The notes beneath the pieces are model-generated. The model had not been told where the DNA came from, searched no databases, and saw only the letters and a list, made by a program, of their open reading frames with translations. Made by a program: the position numbers and the translations under genes. From Multifurca ochricompacta (Eukaryota; Basidiomycota; Agaricomycetes; Russulales; Russulaceae), in contig WTXG01000007.1 of assembly GCA_022496185.1 (NCBI GenBank), positions 496,001 through 560,000 of the forward strand: 64,000 nucleotides of DNA, written 5' to 3'. Below, in pieces: positions 36,108 to 48,196 of this stretch; position 1 is the stretch's first letter; the number at the start of each line of letters is the position of its first letter.

Positions 36108-36456
36108 GGAGCGTCGTATACAATATCGATTCATTGGTTGGCCTTTGTCTCATCTTGCTGCACGTCATCCAAATGCAACTCGTTTACGGTGATTGAGGCT
36201 TTATTCCTATTGTTGGGACAACCTCTCCATTCCCGCGGTCCATTCTAAAGGCGTCAATGGTCCAGAACACAACTAGCTCACGCGGGTTAACCGAGGCATA
36301 ATTGTGCAAACAGATCGAGAGGCGGCAGGCGGAGGCGCGCGGGCGGAAGGGAGGGAGGCGAGGTCAGAGTCGGGCTAGTAAATCTCGCGCGTGTGAGACG
36401 ATCTGTCCTTCCTCCCTCCTCCCTCTTCCTTCCTCCATGCCATGTGTCTGGACCTC

Positions 36457-36482
36457 ATGTTATGTTATGTTATGTTATGTTA
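36457..36482 (+). repeat. (TGTTA)n pentanucleotide repeat
   Basis: Five copies of TGTTA in tandem. Intergenic. Confidence 0.85.
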
Positions 36483-36674
36483 CGCTGATGCTAATGTTGA
36501 CGTATTGTCACCCTTCCCATGTCTTCACCTTCACCTTGGGTTTGGGAAAGGAAAGGGAAAGAGAAAGAGACAGACAGACAGACAAGACGTGACGGGCCAT
36601 TAACCGGAAAACCCAGAGAACCCCAGCCACTCCCCACCACACAAGCCAATCCAAACCACCCCATTAAAACACTC

Positions 36675-36735
36675 AACGCCCAACACCCAACACCCAACAC
36701 CCGACACCCAACGGCCCAACACCCAACCCAAAAGG
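36675..36735 (+). repeat. AACACCC-type C/A-rich repeat block
   Basis: Repeats of CCCAACA with variants CCCGACA and CCCAACGG, seven or so units. Reading the other strand gives TGTTGGG, reminiscent of but different from the fungal telomere unit TTAGGG. It is internal to the window with no other telomeric sign. Confidence 0.7.
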
Positions 36736-37698
36736 AACTCGAACCGGATAACCCAACCCCGACCTCCGACCTAGATAGAAGATACGAGTTACGGTCTCGA
36801 CCCAGGGGTTCAATGAATAGGAATTAGAAGGCTAGAAGCGATGCGGGCCGTAAAATGGTGTGGGGTGGGGGTACGGTACGGCCTTCCGAGGGTTGTGGAA
36901 GACAAGGGTGAAGGGGAGGGCGAGGGCGACTATGCCACAAGTCCTGGCGCTGGTTACCTTCCTGCTTCCTTGAGCCATGCCATTGTTTATTATTATCTAT
37001 TCTATGGGTCTATGGGGGGGGAGTCAATATCTTCAAAGTCTACTCTGCAATCCTATCCATCCATCATGTTCACTATGACTGACTTGGAAAAGTGTTAATT
37101 GATCCTTTATAACGCAACGCATAATCGAGCCAACAAGACAAAAAAACTCCAAATAAAATATTCGCTTTATTGCCCTCATGCGCAAAGAAAGAAAAAAAAA
37201 CCAGAGAAGGGGGAGTGGCACCCAATCATCGAAGAAATGAATAGTATGAAGATCCAGGGGTAACGTAGGCGGTATCGGTACAAAAAATAAGACAAAAACG
37301 ATAACTCTGGTAGTACATGATATACAACGTGCGGACGAACAGAACCCAAGGTAAAGACAAGTAGCTTGATAATACGAAACTTTTGTTTTGGCTAAGGGGT
37401 CGCAGAATACGAAGGGAGATCGCGGACGAGCAAGGATGACACGGGCGCGAGACGACCTTGAATGATGAAGGATGAAAATGGAGGAGAGCATGTGTGCGAA
37501 AACGATATGCAAGGTAAATGCGCGTGATGAGATTGATAATAGGAATAAGTAGGCGTCGGCGCCAGCGTGTCGTACCGTGAATGTCATTACGTGCTCGTAT
37601 AGGAAAAGGTATCTTGCAATTGTGGTATGGTTGCGGCGATGAAATGAGAGTGTGATGCGAAGAGGACAGTGGGGAGAATGCGGAGGAGAGAGAACAGT

Positions 37699-39473
37699 TT
37701 AACGCCTCTCCTTTCCGGGAAATAGAAACAAGCGCTTCAGTTGTGGTTGGACTTCGACCTCTGTCTCCACAACCGTAGTCACGCCATCGACAACACGGCG
37801 CTCGTAACGAATTTCCTTCCTGGGGGCATGGGCATCACAGGATACGTTGCCATGTTGTCATACGACCATGAACGAGCTACATGCGTCATTTAGAACAAAA
37901 CATACCACAACACCGTGATTGTGACTCACTCTCAGTGGTAGGCCGCTTCGCTGTCGGCAAAGAACAAGGCTGGTGGCGGTCGGGAAACGCATCCGTGGAG
38001 TCACTCCCACTCTCAACACTAACTTCGCTGCCCTGTCGGCTTAGCGGGCTACGTATAACACTGCGTGTTGAAGAAGAACGCAAACTCGACACAGAAGCAC
38101 CATCAGTTGAATAGAAAGAGCTCGCGGACGAGGCCTTGAGTTTCACGTCCGGTACAAGAAGCTTGCCCTCCGCGCCAGGTTTCAAAATGCCATGCTCACG
38201 ACGCCGAGCAGGAGTAGGGAAAGATTGGGCTTGTGGGGCGGAGCCGGAAAGTGAGGACCGAGAGTCAGAGCGCCTTGAAAACGCGAGCGCGTATTTGGAA
38301 TACAGATCATCCGATGTGTTCGCGCGTGCGGCGGAAGTAAGTCGGGAAGGGCCTGCAGAATTTTTAGACGCCATCGGCGTATTGTTCTCACCGATCGTCG
38401 AGTAAACGCCCGTGGAGCGATGCGGGGAAGCGACAAAGGAACCATACGCTGCTGGGCGCTCATCCCGGTTGGTGATACTAGTGCTCGAGGTGGGAGCACT
38501 GGGAGGGGCCAAGGAATACACAGACGAGCGCCAAGAGTCCGAACCATCAGTCCAGCCAGGGATAGGTTTGCGCTCTTTGGTGGCCTGCCCAAAGGGCCTC
38601 AGAGTCTTCGTCGAATCCGAGTGAGAGCAAAAGGTTTCCTTGATGCGGCGTGCAGCCATCATAACACCGCTTTGATAGTCGTTATCAAACTGGACAGGAG
38701 CTTCCCGTGGTTCGTAGTCGAGGATTGCAGGCCGCGGGGGAAGAGGGGGGAAGTCATAAATCCGCGCAAGAGCGGCAATGCTAGGGTTCATGACGGGAGA
38801 CACAGCAGAAAAAGGATTATACTCGGTAGCCAATGTGCTACCCTGCGAGTCGGGAGACGTTGAGGGACTAGAAGAATCCGACTCGTCGATAATAGGAGGA
38901 ATGGTAGTAAAAGAATTGTGAGGGACAGGTGGCAGAGGGGGAGAGTCTCGAGGGTCGCGATCAGGGTTGTAATCGAGAGACAGACCACCATACATGGAAT
39001 TAAGATCCGCAAGACGGCACTCATCAGAGCAATATAGAGGGGTCGGATTCTGGTCGATAACAGTTCGATGCTTTACTATAGCGGGAGTTACTTGAGTAAC
39101 AGGAGGAACTGGAGAGTACGAATTCCGTTTTGAATCCGACCGCTTGATCGCGCCATTTGGCTTGACACGACCCGTACCACGAACAAGGCCACCGGCACCT
39201 TTCTGGCGAACAGTGCCAGTCGTCCGACGCACCTGCTGTGCGCTGAGTGGCTGAGTGGGACTTGTTTCACCTGCGTGAAGGGGAAGATAGGTTTCTATAA
39301 AAATGATTTAAAAAAAGAAAAAAGAAAAACGAACCAGAAGCTATGGGTGAAGAGGGAGGGGGCGCGGGGATAGGGGCAGGAATTGAAGGTTGTTGGGAGA
39401 CAGGAACAAGGTATCGCTTTGGAAGGATTTGCCTTGAGCAGACAGGACACCAAGAGGTGTCGAGATGATTCAT
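37699..39473 (-). CDS. Ecl1/2/3-type zinc-binding lifespan regulator homologue
   Basis: Start at 39473. The N-terminus MNHLDTSWCPVCSRQILPKR, plus the later exon segment LYCSDECRLADLNSMYGGLS near 39020-39060, forms the Cys-x2-Cys...Cys-x3-Cys zinc motif of the Ecl1/2/3 family. In fission yeast Ecl1 extends chronological lifespan and responds to zinc and nutrient status. Between and after these motifs the protein is long and disordered (Ser/Pro/Arg), for example RQKGAGGLVRGTGRVKPNGA. The last exon reads IRYERRVVDGVTTVVETEVE and ends RLFLFPGKERR at 37699-37701. Yeast Ecl1 is about 80 residues; this protein is around 530, as often seen in basidiomycetes. A G run at 37822-37826 (C5 on the coding strand) appears one base short, shifting the final exon frame. 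Confidence 0.8.
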
Positions 39474-42400
39474 GTTGGTATTAAATGGTGACGAGGGAAG
39501 TGAGAGAGGGAGGGTGGGTGAGGTGGGGGTTGGGGAAGGGCTGAAAGGAACACTTGGAGTTTAATAAAAAGGATGGGGAGGGAGGGGAGAATGATCGAGA
39601 CTGACCTTGTCTCTGGTCGCTGGTCGACAAAGGATGAGACAGTAAGTAAATGCGGGAGTAGCGGGACGACCAGACGAATTGGGGGAGAAAAAAGGGAATT
39701 GGAAGGAAAGGAACGTATTTATAATGAATGGAATGATGAAAAAAGAAAAGTGGACGAGCTCGTTCGCCATCTTCTCGGTGCCACAACACCGGCTCAGACT
39801 ACCCCGACATTTTTCCATTTCCATTTCTTTCCATAATAAATAATTAAAATAAATAATTATTATACTCGAATCTCATTCGCTCCTCGCCTCTCCGCGGTCG
39901 GTCGGTATCATCCCGGCATCTACCTTTACTCTTTACTTTTTACAATCGTCAATCGTGGATCGTGATCTCCTCTCTCTTGTGTCCTGTCCTTGTGTCCCTC
40001 CTCTCTTTCATCGTTCTCTTACCCCTCTCCTCATCCAATGTTTTTGTTTCAGTCGTCACAAGTTCCTATAATGTTGTGTCGAGACCAACCCACGCCCACG
40101 CTGCGACAACTCAAACGTCACCAATCACATCATCCATCGCATTTCGGATCTTCAGATCCCAACCATCTCACTTTCGGATCTCGCCTCACCTCGCACCTCC
40201 CTATCTCTTGTTTGGTGTTTGGTGAATTTCACCCTTCAACTCACATTGACCTCACCTCGTCAACTCACAACTCACAACTCACCTTCCCTTCCCTTCCCCC
40301 TTCCCTTCCCCGCTCCGTCCTCCCCGCGCGCGCTGCCACCTTGCCTCGAATTTCCATGTGCTTGACACATCGCTTATCCCCTTACGGCATGGTATCCTTT
40401 TACTCGTCTCTTTCCGTGAGTGAGGTGAATACATCCACATCCCATCCACCCACAATCCATCCCATTTCCACCAGCCGGGTTTCAAAGCTGACCTTCTTAA
40501 CCTAACAACTAACTCACTTGCCACATATGAAGCTCCTCCGAACTCTTTTCTCCCAATCACGCTGCGCTTCGTTCTCCTTTCGACCTGACCGCCCTTGACC
40601 ATCGATAACCTGTTTCCCTCCCGCTCGTGATAAAAGCGGTAATTCTGCTCTTCCGCGATTCCCTCGCCTTCCATTCGGCCGACGTCCCTTCCAACTTATC
40701 AGTGACATGCACCTAATTTACTGCTACAATTACATTATTACATAACTTCTCGGCTCTCGCTCGTCCTCGTTGCTATACCATACTACACCCGTCCGCCTAT
40801 CCTTTTATTATTGCTCCATAGTACGTCGATTCCTTGACGCGAGCGTGAGTGACAACCTACAGCTTTCCCTGACTGCCCATGCCTATGAACTTGAATCGTT
40901 TCTGCCACTCGCACGTGGCATATGGTGGTATACCTCACTTCTCTGCTCGCTCGGAACCCACGTACTCAGGGTCAAATCTCGCCTCCTTCAAGTCATTTCC
41001 TGTTCCGCATGTCCTCGTTGAGTTACAATTTGCGACGTTAGTTGCCTCAGCCATGATTCCGTCAAAAAAAAAACGCCATAAGGTCCAGCGAATCAAATTA
41101 CCCCATCAATACAACACGGGCACGAGTCGGTTTGGCATTATACTATGCTCTCCTCGGCCCGCGGCTACCCGTTGTGCTGGGTTCTGTTTGACTATTCGGG
41201 CTTGGCTCCGGAATCACCCAATTCATACTCTCACTCTCACTGGTTGACTGACTGACACGGAGCCTCACACTTACGTCAGCCGGCTTTTGCATTGCGCTGG
41301 CACCTCAAGCCGAAACCCGTCACACGGGGAGAATGCGAGATTCTCCCGTGTCTGGCTGGTGTTCGGTCGGGTGTTTTTGCCTCAAATCCTGGTAACTGGC
41401 TATTGGCATTGTGTGTTAGTGGCAAGACTCTTGACTCTAAACTCAGAGTCGAAAGTCGCCATTGGTTCATTTATCCTCCGCTACGCTATAGTCTTTAGCG
41501 GCACCGAAACCACTCCCGGGTTCCCACGCAATCTAACAATCGGCATCTCCCGCCCCACTTCCCACCCGTTTTCGTATTGACCCGGACCTGCCCTAGCCCT
41601 TTTGCGCGAATTGCCGCTCGCCCCGCTGAGTTGCCCGTTGACAATTACCCCGCATGCAGACCTGCCACGCTACTCTCCGAGCTTCTCGATTCCCAATTGT
41701 CTCGCGCCCACAACTGATCAGCCAGATGGCCCCTGCCCGATCCTGCCCACCTCTTATGAGTTTCAGTTCCGATGTCGGCCGTGCATCCGATACGTGCTTG
41801 GCCCTTATTTTCTCCCCTGCCCCGTGAAGCCCTATCTATTAACGGGCCGTTTCAAGTAGCGTTTCCCCTCTTGTGTGTGGGTTGGGTCTTAAGAACACGG
41901 TTCCTGATGGGGGCGGGGGGAGGAGGGGGGGGCTACGTCACATATCATATCTCATACTCGCCCACAGTTACACTGGGCAGACATATCATATCATATTAAA
42001 TGGCCAATGATGAGGGAGTCTCTGTGCGTAGCGCACGCAGACCTGGTTATTTGGAACCTTTTGAAATGATTTGTGCCAAATTACAGTGCTTTTGCAGTGT
42101 GGTGTATGTGCACAGCATCGAATCGAATTCGAATCGAATCCTTTTCAGCTGCTGCTAAAAATCACGGACCTAATATTAAGCGCTGACACACTCAATCTAC
42201 CCCGCATTGGTTAAGAATTGCCCCACACCGTTCCGCGTGTATTCCGGTACAAGTGGGGGCTGGGGGGGGGTACCAGCACAGCAGGATAATACTTCATCTG
42301 TCCCATGCACCGGTCAAAGTGCGGTACACAAGTAGGTATCAGTCCCTGCAAAAGCCGCCCGTTCTTGTTAAAAGCCGAACTCCGCACATCAAGATGACCG

Positions 42401-45046
42401 CAACTCATTGATAGGTCATCATGCGGGGTTTAGCATCACCGCTGTGTCAGGAATGCTACAGCTTTTGTCACACGCTGTCTCCCTTTGGACGCTCGCTATA
42501 AAAAATCACGTACAAACCGTTCCGATTAGATTGGATATATTTTCTCATATAATGGTTACGCAGAATTCAATTACCAACACATAGTGTGCACACCCAATGC
42601 CATACATAGGATGCTGCCAATAAACAGGAACGAGATAAATAAACCAGCCGTATCCACATCAGCAGGAGGAGACCGGCTCGTGTGAGACGGGCAAGTCCAA
42701 TCATCATATGGATTCCAGGGCCAATGGGACAACGACAACGGGAACCTGACTGGAGACAGGGATGATCGAAACACATATCAAAAAAAGATACAATCAAAAT
42801 ATGACAAGGCCAAGATTTTCAGAAGAACCACAATCACAGAAAGCTGGCTCCTCCATGTATAAATCTGTCGGCCACTGAGGTTTCCGTGAACATAGCCTGC
42901 AGTCTTTTGGGCGGCGCGTTGGTGTACAGTACAGCAGAAACATGAACTGACCCAAAAAGGTTGGCTCGTGCTCAACTTTTCTTTTACGACGCATATTCAT
43001 TCTTCCGAGCTTCTTGACAGGAGACATGTATTCCGTTCCACTTTCCGCCTTTCCCTATTCTCTTCCTCTGCCTTTATCTTAATTGCGCTTGACTAGCCGT
43101 CTCAACGCCGTCGGGATGGATAGAAGTTGTTCCTCGAATCTTAAAAGCGCTCCTTTGGTAACTGGAGTGCCTAAAGTCGCGCATGCGTTGGTGGCATCGA
43201 AGGGAATAGCAGGAAGCCACTTGGCACTAGCGACACTTGGAATGGAGCACCCGTAAGTAAGGATACGGTTACCGAGCACGGTGGTGAGCCGGACGGTAAT
43301 CGTTGTGCCGCGCAGCCGTAGAGTCACCAGCGAGCGGTGGGGTCGACATCCATTCACAGTATTGATAGTAGTGTACTTGGGGTCTGGGTCTGGGGTCTGG
43401 GGTCTGGTCATGGACACCTTCAGTCCGGTAGAATGACTGCTTGCAAATTGTCCGGTCCTTAGTGCGCGCAGGGGTGAACTCTGATAATTGAACAACAACC
43501 TAACACCTTACACTGACTGATCAACAAGCAACGTGTCGGTGGTAGTGTGTTTCCGCCTCCGCCTCAACACAAAGCAGATCAAAGCTTCCCACGTTCAATG
43601 AATCCACGTGGTAAGCACGTATCCAGTCGTTGCAAATGCCAAGAAGGAACCGATGCCGATGAGTGAGGAGCGAGGTACGATGAGATAGATTATGAATTTT
43701 CAATTTCCTACCTCACCTTGCGTTCCGATTTTAGGCGAGAGTGTGTGTGTGTGCGAGTTATTGGTATTCGTTCCTTCGTTCGTTCCTTGACTCTCCACTT
43801 GCCGCTACCGATATTCGACGCGACAGTGATCAAGTACGGTAGAAGCTCATGAGGAGGAGATGCACGTCATGCGTCATGCGTCATGACTCCTGCAACCGCC
43901 GGGGGTCTCTTCGTTCCCAATTTTGGGGCGTGTCCTTCCTCCTTGGTCAAATTTTCTGCCACGAATGAATATGACGAAATCCTTCTTTGTCCCAGTCCCC
44001 CCCTGGAGATCCAAAGATGCTGCTTTCGATGCTTGATGCTTGATACACACACACATAAAAACACACACTTCCTCCCCCTTTGCGCGTAATAGGAAAATAA
44101 AAGGAAGCGTTTATCCGATCTCGAGGTGTTGCGTTGGAGTTGTTGGTTGAACTGTTTAATCATGAGACGATCGATCGAGAGCGTCTGAGTTGGTTGCTGA
44201 TCTCCGTGTTCAGAAACAGCTTTGCCTAGTTTTCGACTGACGATGACGATGGGTTTACACAAATTGAAAAGGGCCCACGTGCGGGAACATGCTCAAGCTC
44301 AAGCATCTCTTGGTCCTACTTGTGTGCGAATGGCGCATCCCAATCGCAGTGGAAAGGGAAAATGATGAGGAGAGTGAGGGGAGAGTGTACTATACTCTCC
44401 CCTTCTTGGAAACGCGTCTGATACTGATCATCGTGCAGGGAGCGCAAGAAAGAGCTATGAAGGAGGGAGGCAAGGTACTTCCTATTCTGATCAAAGAAGA
44501 TCAAAGGATCAGAGATCGATCGAAGAGCGAAGAGCGGATTCCAAGGACGGCCGAGTTTCGGCTACATGATAAGATAGCCGATCGCCGACGAATCCGGGAA
44601 TGCCCCTTTCTGTTGTCATGTCTGGTCGGTCTTGTCATTGTCATTGTCATGGTCATGTATGTACATGTACATAAGGCATAAGTAGTGGTTACATGGGCGA
44701 TCAACGCGTTCCTGCTCGGACCCGGCCGGATTTATAACATATCTCGGACGCTGCTCAACATTACCGAGGCGACCAGATACCAACCATCCATAGGATAGGC
44801 GTAACTCGCCTGAGCACATGTACGGCTCTGTGCTGGCCCCGGACAGATGGGCTGCGGGTTAATTCAGATTTAGACGGACGGAATAGAACGGACTAGTATT
44901 CTCACGTTCACGTGAGACCCCTGTGAGGTGAGCAGCAAGGCAAGGGGCATCGGTCTGCGGCATCGGTCTGCGGCATCGGGCTTACATCCTCCTCAACTAC
45001 GAACGAATCAGAGGGATGACTAGCTGGCAAAGCCATGGGAGCAAAA

Positions 45047-45115
45047 TTTTAATTTAAAAAAAATAAAAAAAATAAAAAACTAAAAAACTAAATTAAAAAA
45101 AATTAGCGTCAAACA
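45047..45115 (+). repeat. A-rich low-complexity run
   Basis: Long A runs broken by single T or CT, such as AAAAAAAATAAAAAAAATAAAAAACTAAAAAACTAAA. It could be an old poly(A) relic of a retroposed copy, but no element body is recognisable next to it. Confidence 0.7.
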
Positions 45116-45804
45116 GCCGGAGATCGCTAGATTTTGCTCAACTCTCAAGACGGGGGACGCTGGCCCTGGAGCGGACGCAACTGCATGTGTTTAGGGAGGC
45201 TTACGGATGGTGGGACGCTTATGGCCGAGTGGGCCGTTTTCCTTTGATCTTTTTAGCTTAGGTTAAGCGGCGACTGCTTTGGACTTGGATTTGGGAAGAC
45301 GCCGCGATATGCGGGGTTCCAGAACTCAGAACTTTATAGATCCCATAGATTCGATGACACCATACAAATCAAGCATGGTCACGGCGTCGGCGTTGAGGTG
45401 AGGGTATACACGGGTGAGGGAAAAACAATATCTCATTGGTATGTATCTGACCTGACTTGACACACACTGGCACAATCACGGTTGCTAAACGAACAGGGCA
45501 TAGCTATCTATGGGGGCGAAACGTGAAATGAATTTTAGCTTTAGCCGGAGCGAGAACAAGGTCGTGTGGCTGAAAGGAATCAATCAATTTGGGTGAGACG
45601 CTTGTTCGAGATGAAACGTGTTGCAATGCATGTGGGGTATAGCGCGGGGTGTAAGGCAACCATCGGGATGGGGGTTCACATTTAGTTTGGGATTTGGGAT
45701 TTGGGATTGTTAGAGCCAATGAGTGAGTGTTGCATCGCCATATCGCACAATGCACGCAAAATGCCTTCCATTTCATTCACATTCACTTCTTTCCGAGGTC
45801 GAGG

Positions 45805-45836
45805 GGTTGAGGTGAGTTGAGTTGAGTTGAGTTGAG
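45805..45836 (+). repeat. (GAGTT)n pentanucleotide repeat
   Basis: Four perfect GAGTT units flanked by near copies. Intergenic. Confidence 0.85.
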
Positions 45837-48196
45837 AATGAGTGGCCTCGCTCTAACGGATCCTACCCTGCCACCTAACCACCCACCTTCACACCCTCAA
45901 ACAAGGTGTAATGTTGTAAGAGTAACTAACAACTAACTGACAACACTCATTTGGGTGGCGACGACAACCCCCACACGAACGGAAAGGTCTCATGATCAAC
46001 ATCAACTGGCCTTCCCCTTGCGGCGTCAAATTAAAAGTGACTCCAATGATAGGAGAGCCCCGGATCCAGAAATGAAAATGAGTCGAATGCTATTATAATA
46101 CTTGTGCTGTGTACTTGCTGTTGGAGGTGGAACGTGTGTGGGGGAGGGGACACACGGATACGCGCACGTGAGCGGAAAAGGATCAGGTGATGAATATATA
46201 ATATAATATATGAATGAGAATGTAATGAAATTCTCGACTCGAGGCAGACATTTGATTCCCATGCATGTTGCATGCTTGTTCCCCATTCGCATTCGATTGA
46301 CGATGACTGAGGTCCAATGCCCCTCCCCTTCTCTGAAATCATTCATGCAATCAACACTTTAGGAGAATTATTAATACGAAGACCTGGAAAAAACAAACTA
46401 GCGCGTGCAAATGTACCAGCGCCTGGTGTTGAGCTTGGAACCGGAACAAAAGTGACAACTACCGGTCAGATACCGGACGCAAGCGGAACTCCTCAAGCAG
46501 CTCGAGTCAGTCTCAACTCTCCAACTTGAACCTGATTGATCCCGTGCTTGTGCAAATTGGGAGCAAGTTGGGGGGATGTGGCGTTGCACTTGCACAAAAT
46601 GGGTCACCGTACACAGCAAGCACGTCCACATGATCATGACGATAATGGGCGCCACGCGCAACCAAGGAACTCGAGGCGAGGCTCACCGAGAAAAACACAC
46701 AGGACAGGAAAAAGGGAGGCATCGTTTTCCGCAGTTGTCGAGTGCTATTCCTCATTCCCTCAACATAGGTATAGCACTACTCCTGTGACCATTGGTCATG
46801 AGACCTTCACCGGGTACTCGCGTGTATTTACAATCGTTCACTTCACAAGGATGACTGAAAGACAACAGTAGCATTTCCGCATTTGTCTGGCGGGGGTGCC
46901 CGGCGCCACTAGGAGGTGATCCATATGCCTTGAGAAGGTGGCAACATCGTTCGCAAGTCATGCGCGGGTAGTAACAGTCATGCAACGAGGCGTTGCAGGA
47001 TGCATATTACCAAATTACGTGCACATGCAGAGCCCGTCGTCCGCATATCGTTGTTATGAATAATGACGAGAGGCGTTTGCAAATTATGTGACGAGGCAGG
47101 CAGAGTCAACCTGGATGATGAAATTCGCAGCAAGGAGCAATAACTCATCGGTAAGCGAGGTGGGAGGTGGCCAGAATCCGCCCTCTACGCAGAGTTCGAA
47201 ACCATATCGAGGCGAGGAAGGTTTGCGGACGAATAGAACGCAACTAACTCACTTACAGTGTCATCTCTGGACGTAAATGCAACTCCAAGGCAGCGGATTG
47301 TTTGGAGAATGAGTTCTGTCATGAATGAGAATAAACATGCATGCCGGCCGACAGGGTCACGGTGTCTTTGAAAACATCCGAGGAAGGTTGGCCGCAGGGA
47401 AATGGCATGGAATCCTAGATAACAGCCTGCGAAATTTGTCCAGTCTATCTTAAACATAAAGCTTGAAAGGCAAAGCAACCGACACGTAATTCCTCCCACA
47501 CACAAAGGAAGAGATGTGTCATGGTTACATAGACTTTTCCGAACTGTTCGGCCTTACAGCACCAAGTAATACAGCGCGTGATGATGGATATAATGGATAT
47601 AGGATTGGCAGGGATGGCAGGCGAATAAGGAGACAGAATGGGTGTCAATGAATCATGAAAGGTCCGGATCGTTAGCATACCAAGAGTACCAAGAGTACCA
47701 GTACCGGTACTCTCACCTCACCGATGGAGTATAAAGGACCGTGATGCTGGATGAGTGGATGATGTAATGGTAGGTGAAAGTGAAAATGTAAGTGAAACAT
47801 GACCTGAACTTGTTCTCATTCTCATTCTCATCACATGTACGCATGCACACTGCGGAGACGACCTTTCGCCTCGAAGGCTGAGAAACTCCAGGTGATTTAA
47901 GGGTTTGGGAAAACCGGAGGTAAGATTATGGAGGAGAGGAGGGCTTGGCTTGCTTGACTTGGCTTGGAACTTGCTTGGAAGAAAGGGTATACAGGTATAC
48001 ACCATGCATACATCTACATCCCAAATGGTCATACGTGTACGCATACATACGCGAAAGATGACATAATCACTACCTTTCCCTGTCCCTGCCTGTTGCTCGT
48101 TGTCTGTTGTCGCACTGACTATTGCCTGTTGAACAACTGAACACTAAACAGAACTAGAACATAACGCCAACATTGTTTCAGTAATTTCGAGTCGAC

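Larger units (their letters stand above)
33105..37698. other. Gene-poor 4.6 kb tract with many simple repeats
   Basis: No conserved protein is visible on either strand. It starts with the FKBP12 5' flank and ends with the probable 3' untranslated region of the ECL1-type gene (37100-37698, which carries a long meaningless open frame). Within it: (TTTTA)n at 33254-33290 and 33368-33384, a C12 run at 34745-34757, (GT)n at 35952-35970, GGTACA units at 36083-36107, (TGTTA)n at 36457-36482, and a C/A-rich AACACCC block at 36675-36735. A 9-base inverted repeat (TAGCGTCCG 34141-34149, CGGACGCTA 34214-34222) is the only possible hairpin I noticed. Confidence 0.6.
39474..48196. other. Gene-free 8.7 kb tract upstream of the ECL1-type gene
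   Basis: I find no conserved domain in any frame. 39474-40500 is C/T-rich on the plus strand and purine-rich on the other, probably promoter and 5' leader. 45047-45115 is an A-rich run. 45805-45836 is a (GAGTT)n repeat, and 45690-45710 repeats GGGATTT. 47683-47715 repeats AGTACC and includes a near-palindrome (GAGTACCAGTACCGGTACTC). Open frames of 80-140 codons exist (for example near 43079-43498, 43867-44262, 44289-44681) but have no recognisable content or plausible splice partners. No tRNA or 5S rRNA could be found by eye. Confidence 0.6.

Noticed and set aside
36675..36735. Possible internal telomere-like repeat
   Set aside because: The unit is AACACCC, not CCCTAA, and no telomeric context is present.
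36731..36743. GAACTCGAACC, which reads as a tRNA B-box on the minus strand
   Set aside because: No acceptor stem, anticodon arm or A-box at the proper distance; the flank is the AACACCC repeat.
37033..37587. Minus-strand open frame of 184 codons
   Set aside because: It lies downstream of the Ecl1-type gene stop, is rich in Phe/Leu/Ser from C/T-rich DNA, and shows no domain. It is more likely 3' untranslated sequence.
39962..40505. Overlapping plus-strand frames rich in Ser, Pro and His
   Set aside because: Low complexity from C/T-rich leader DNA, no conserved motif and no convincing splice sites.
43079..43498. Minus-strand frame of 139 codons
   Set aside because: It has fairly normal composition but no domain that I know and no start context or exon partner that supports it.
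44289..44681. Plus-strand frame with a hydrophobic end (VGLVIVIVMVMYVHV)
   Set aside because: The hydrophobic part comes from a GTCATT simple repeat. No other evidence of a gene.
46026..46346. Minus-strand frames over 100 codons
   Set aside because: Two frames overlap on one strand with unrelated content, a sign of chance openness.
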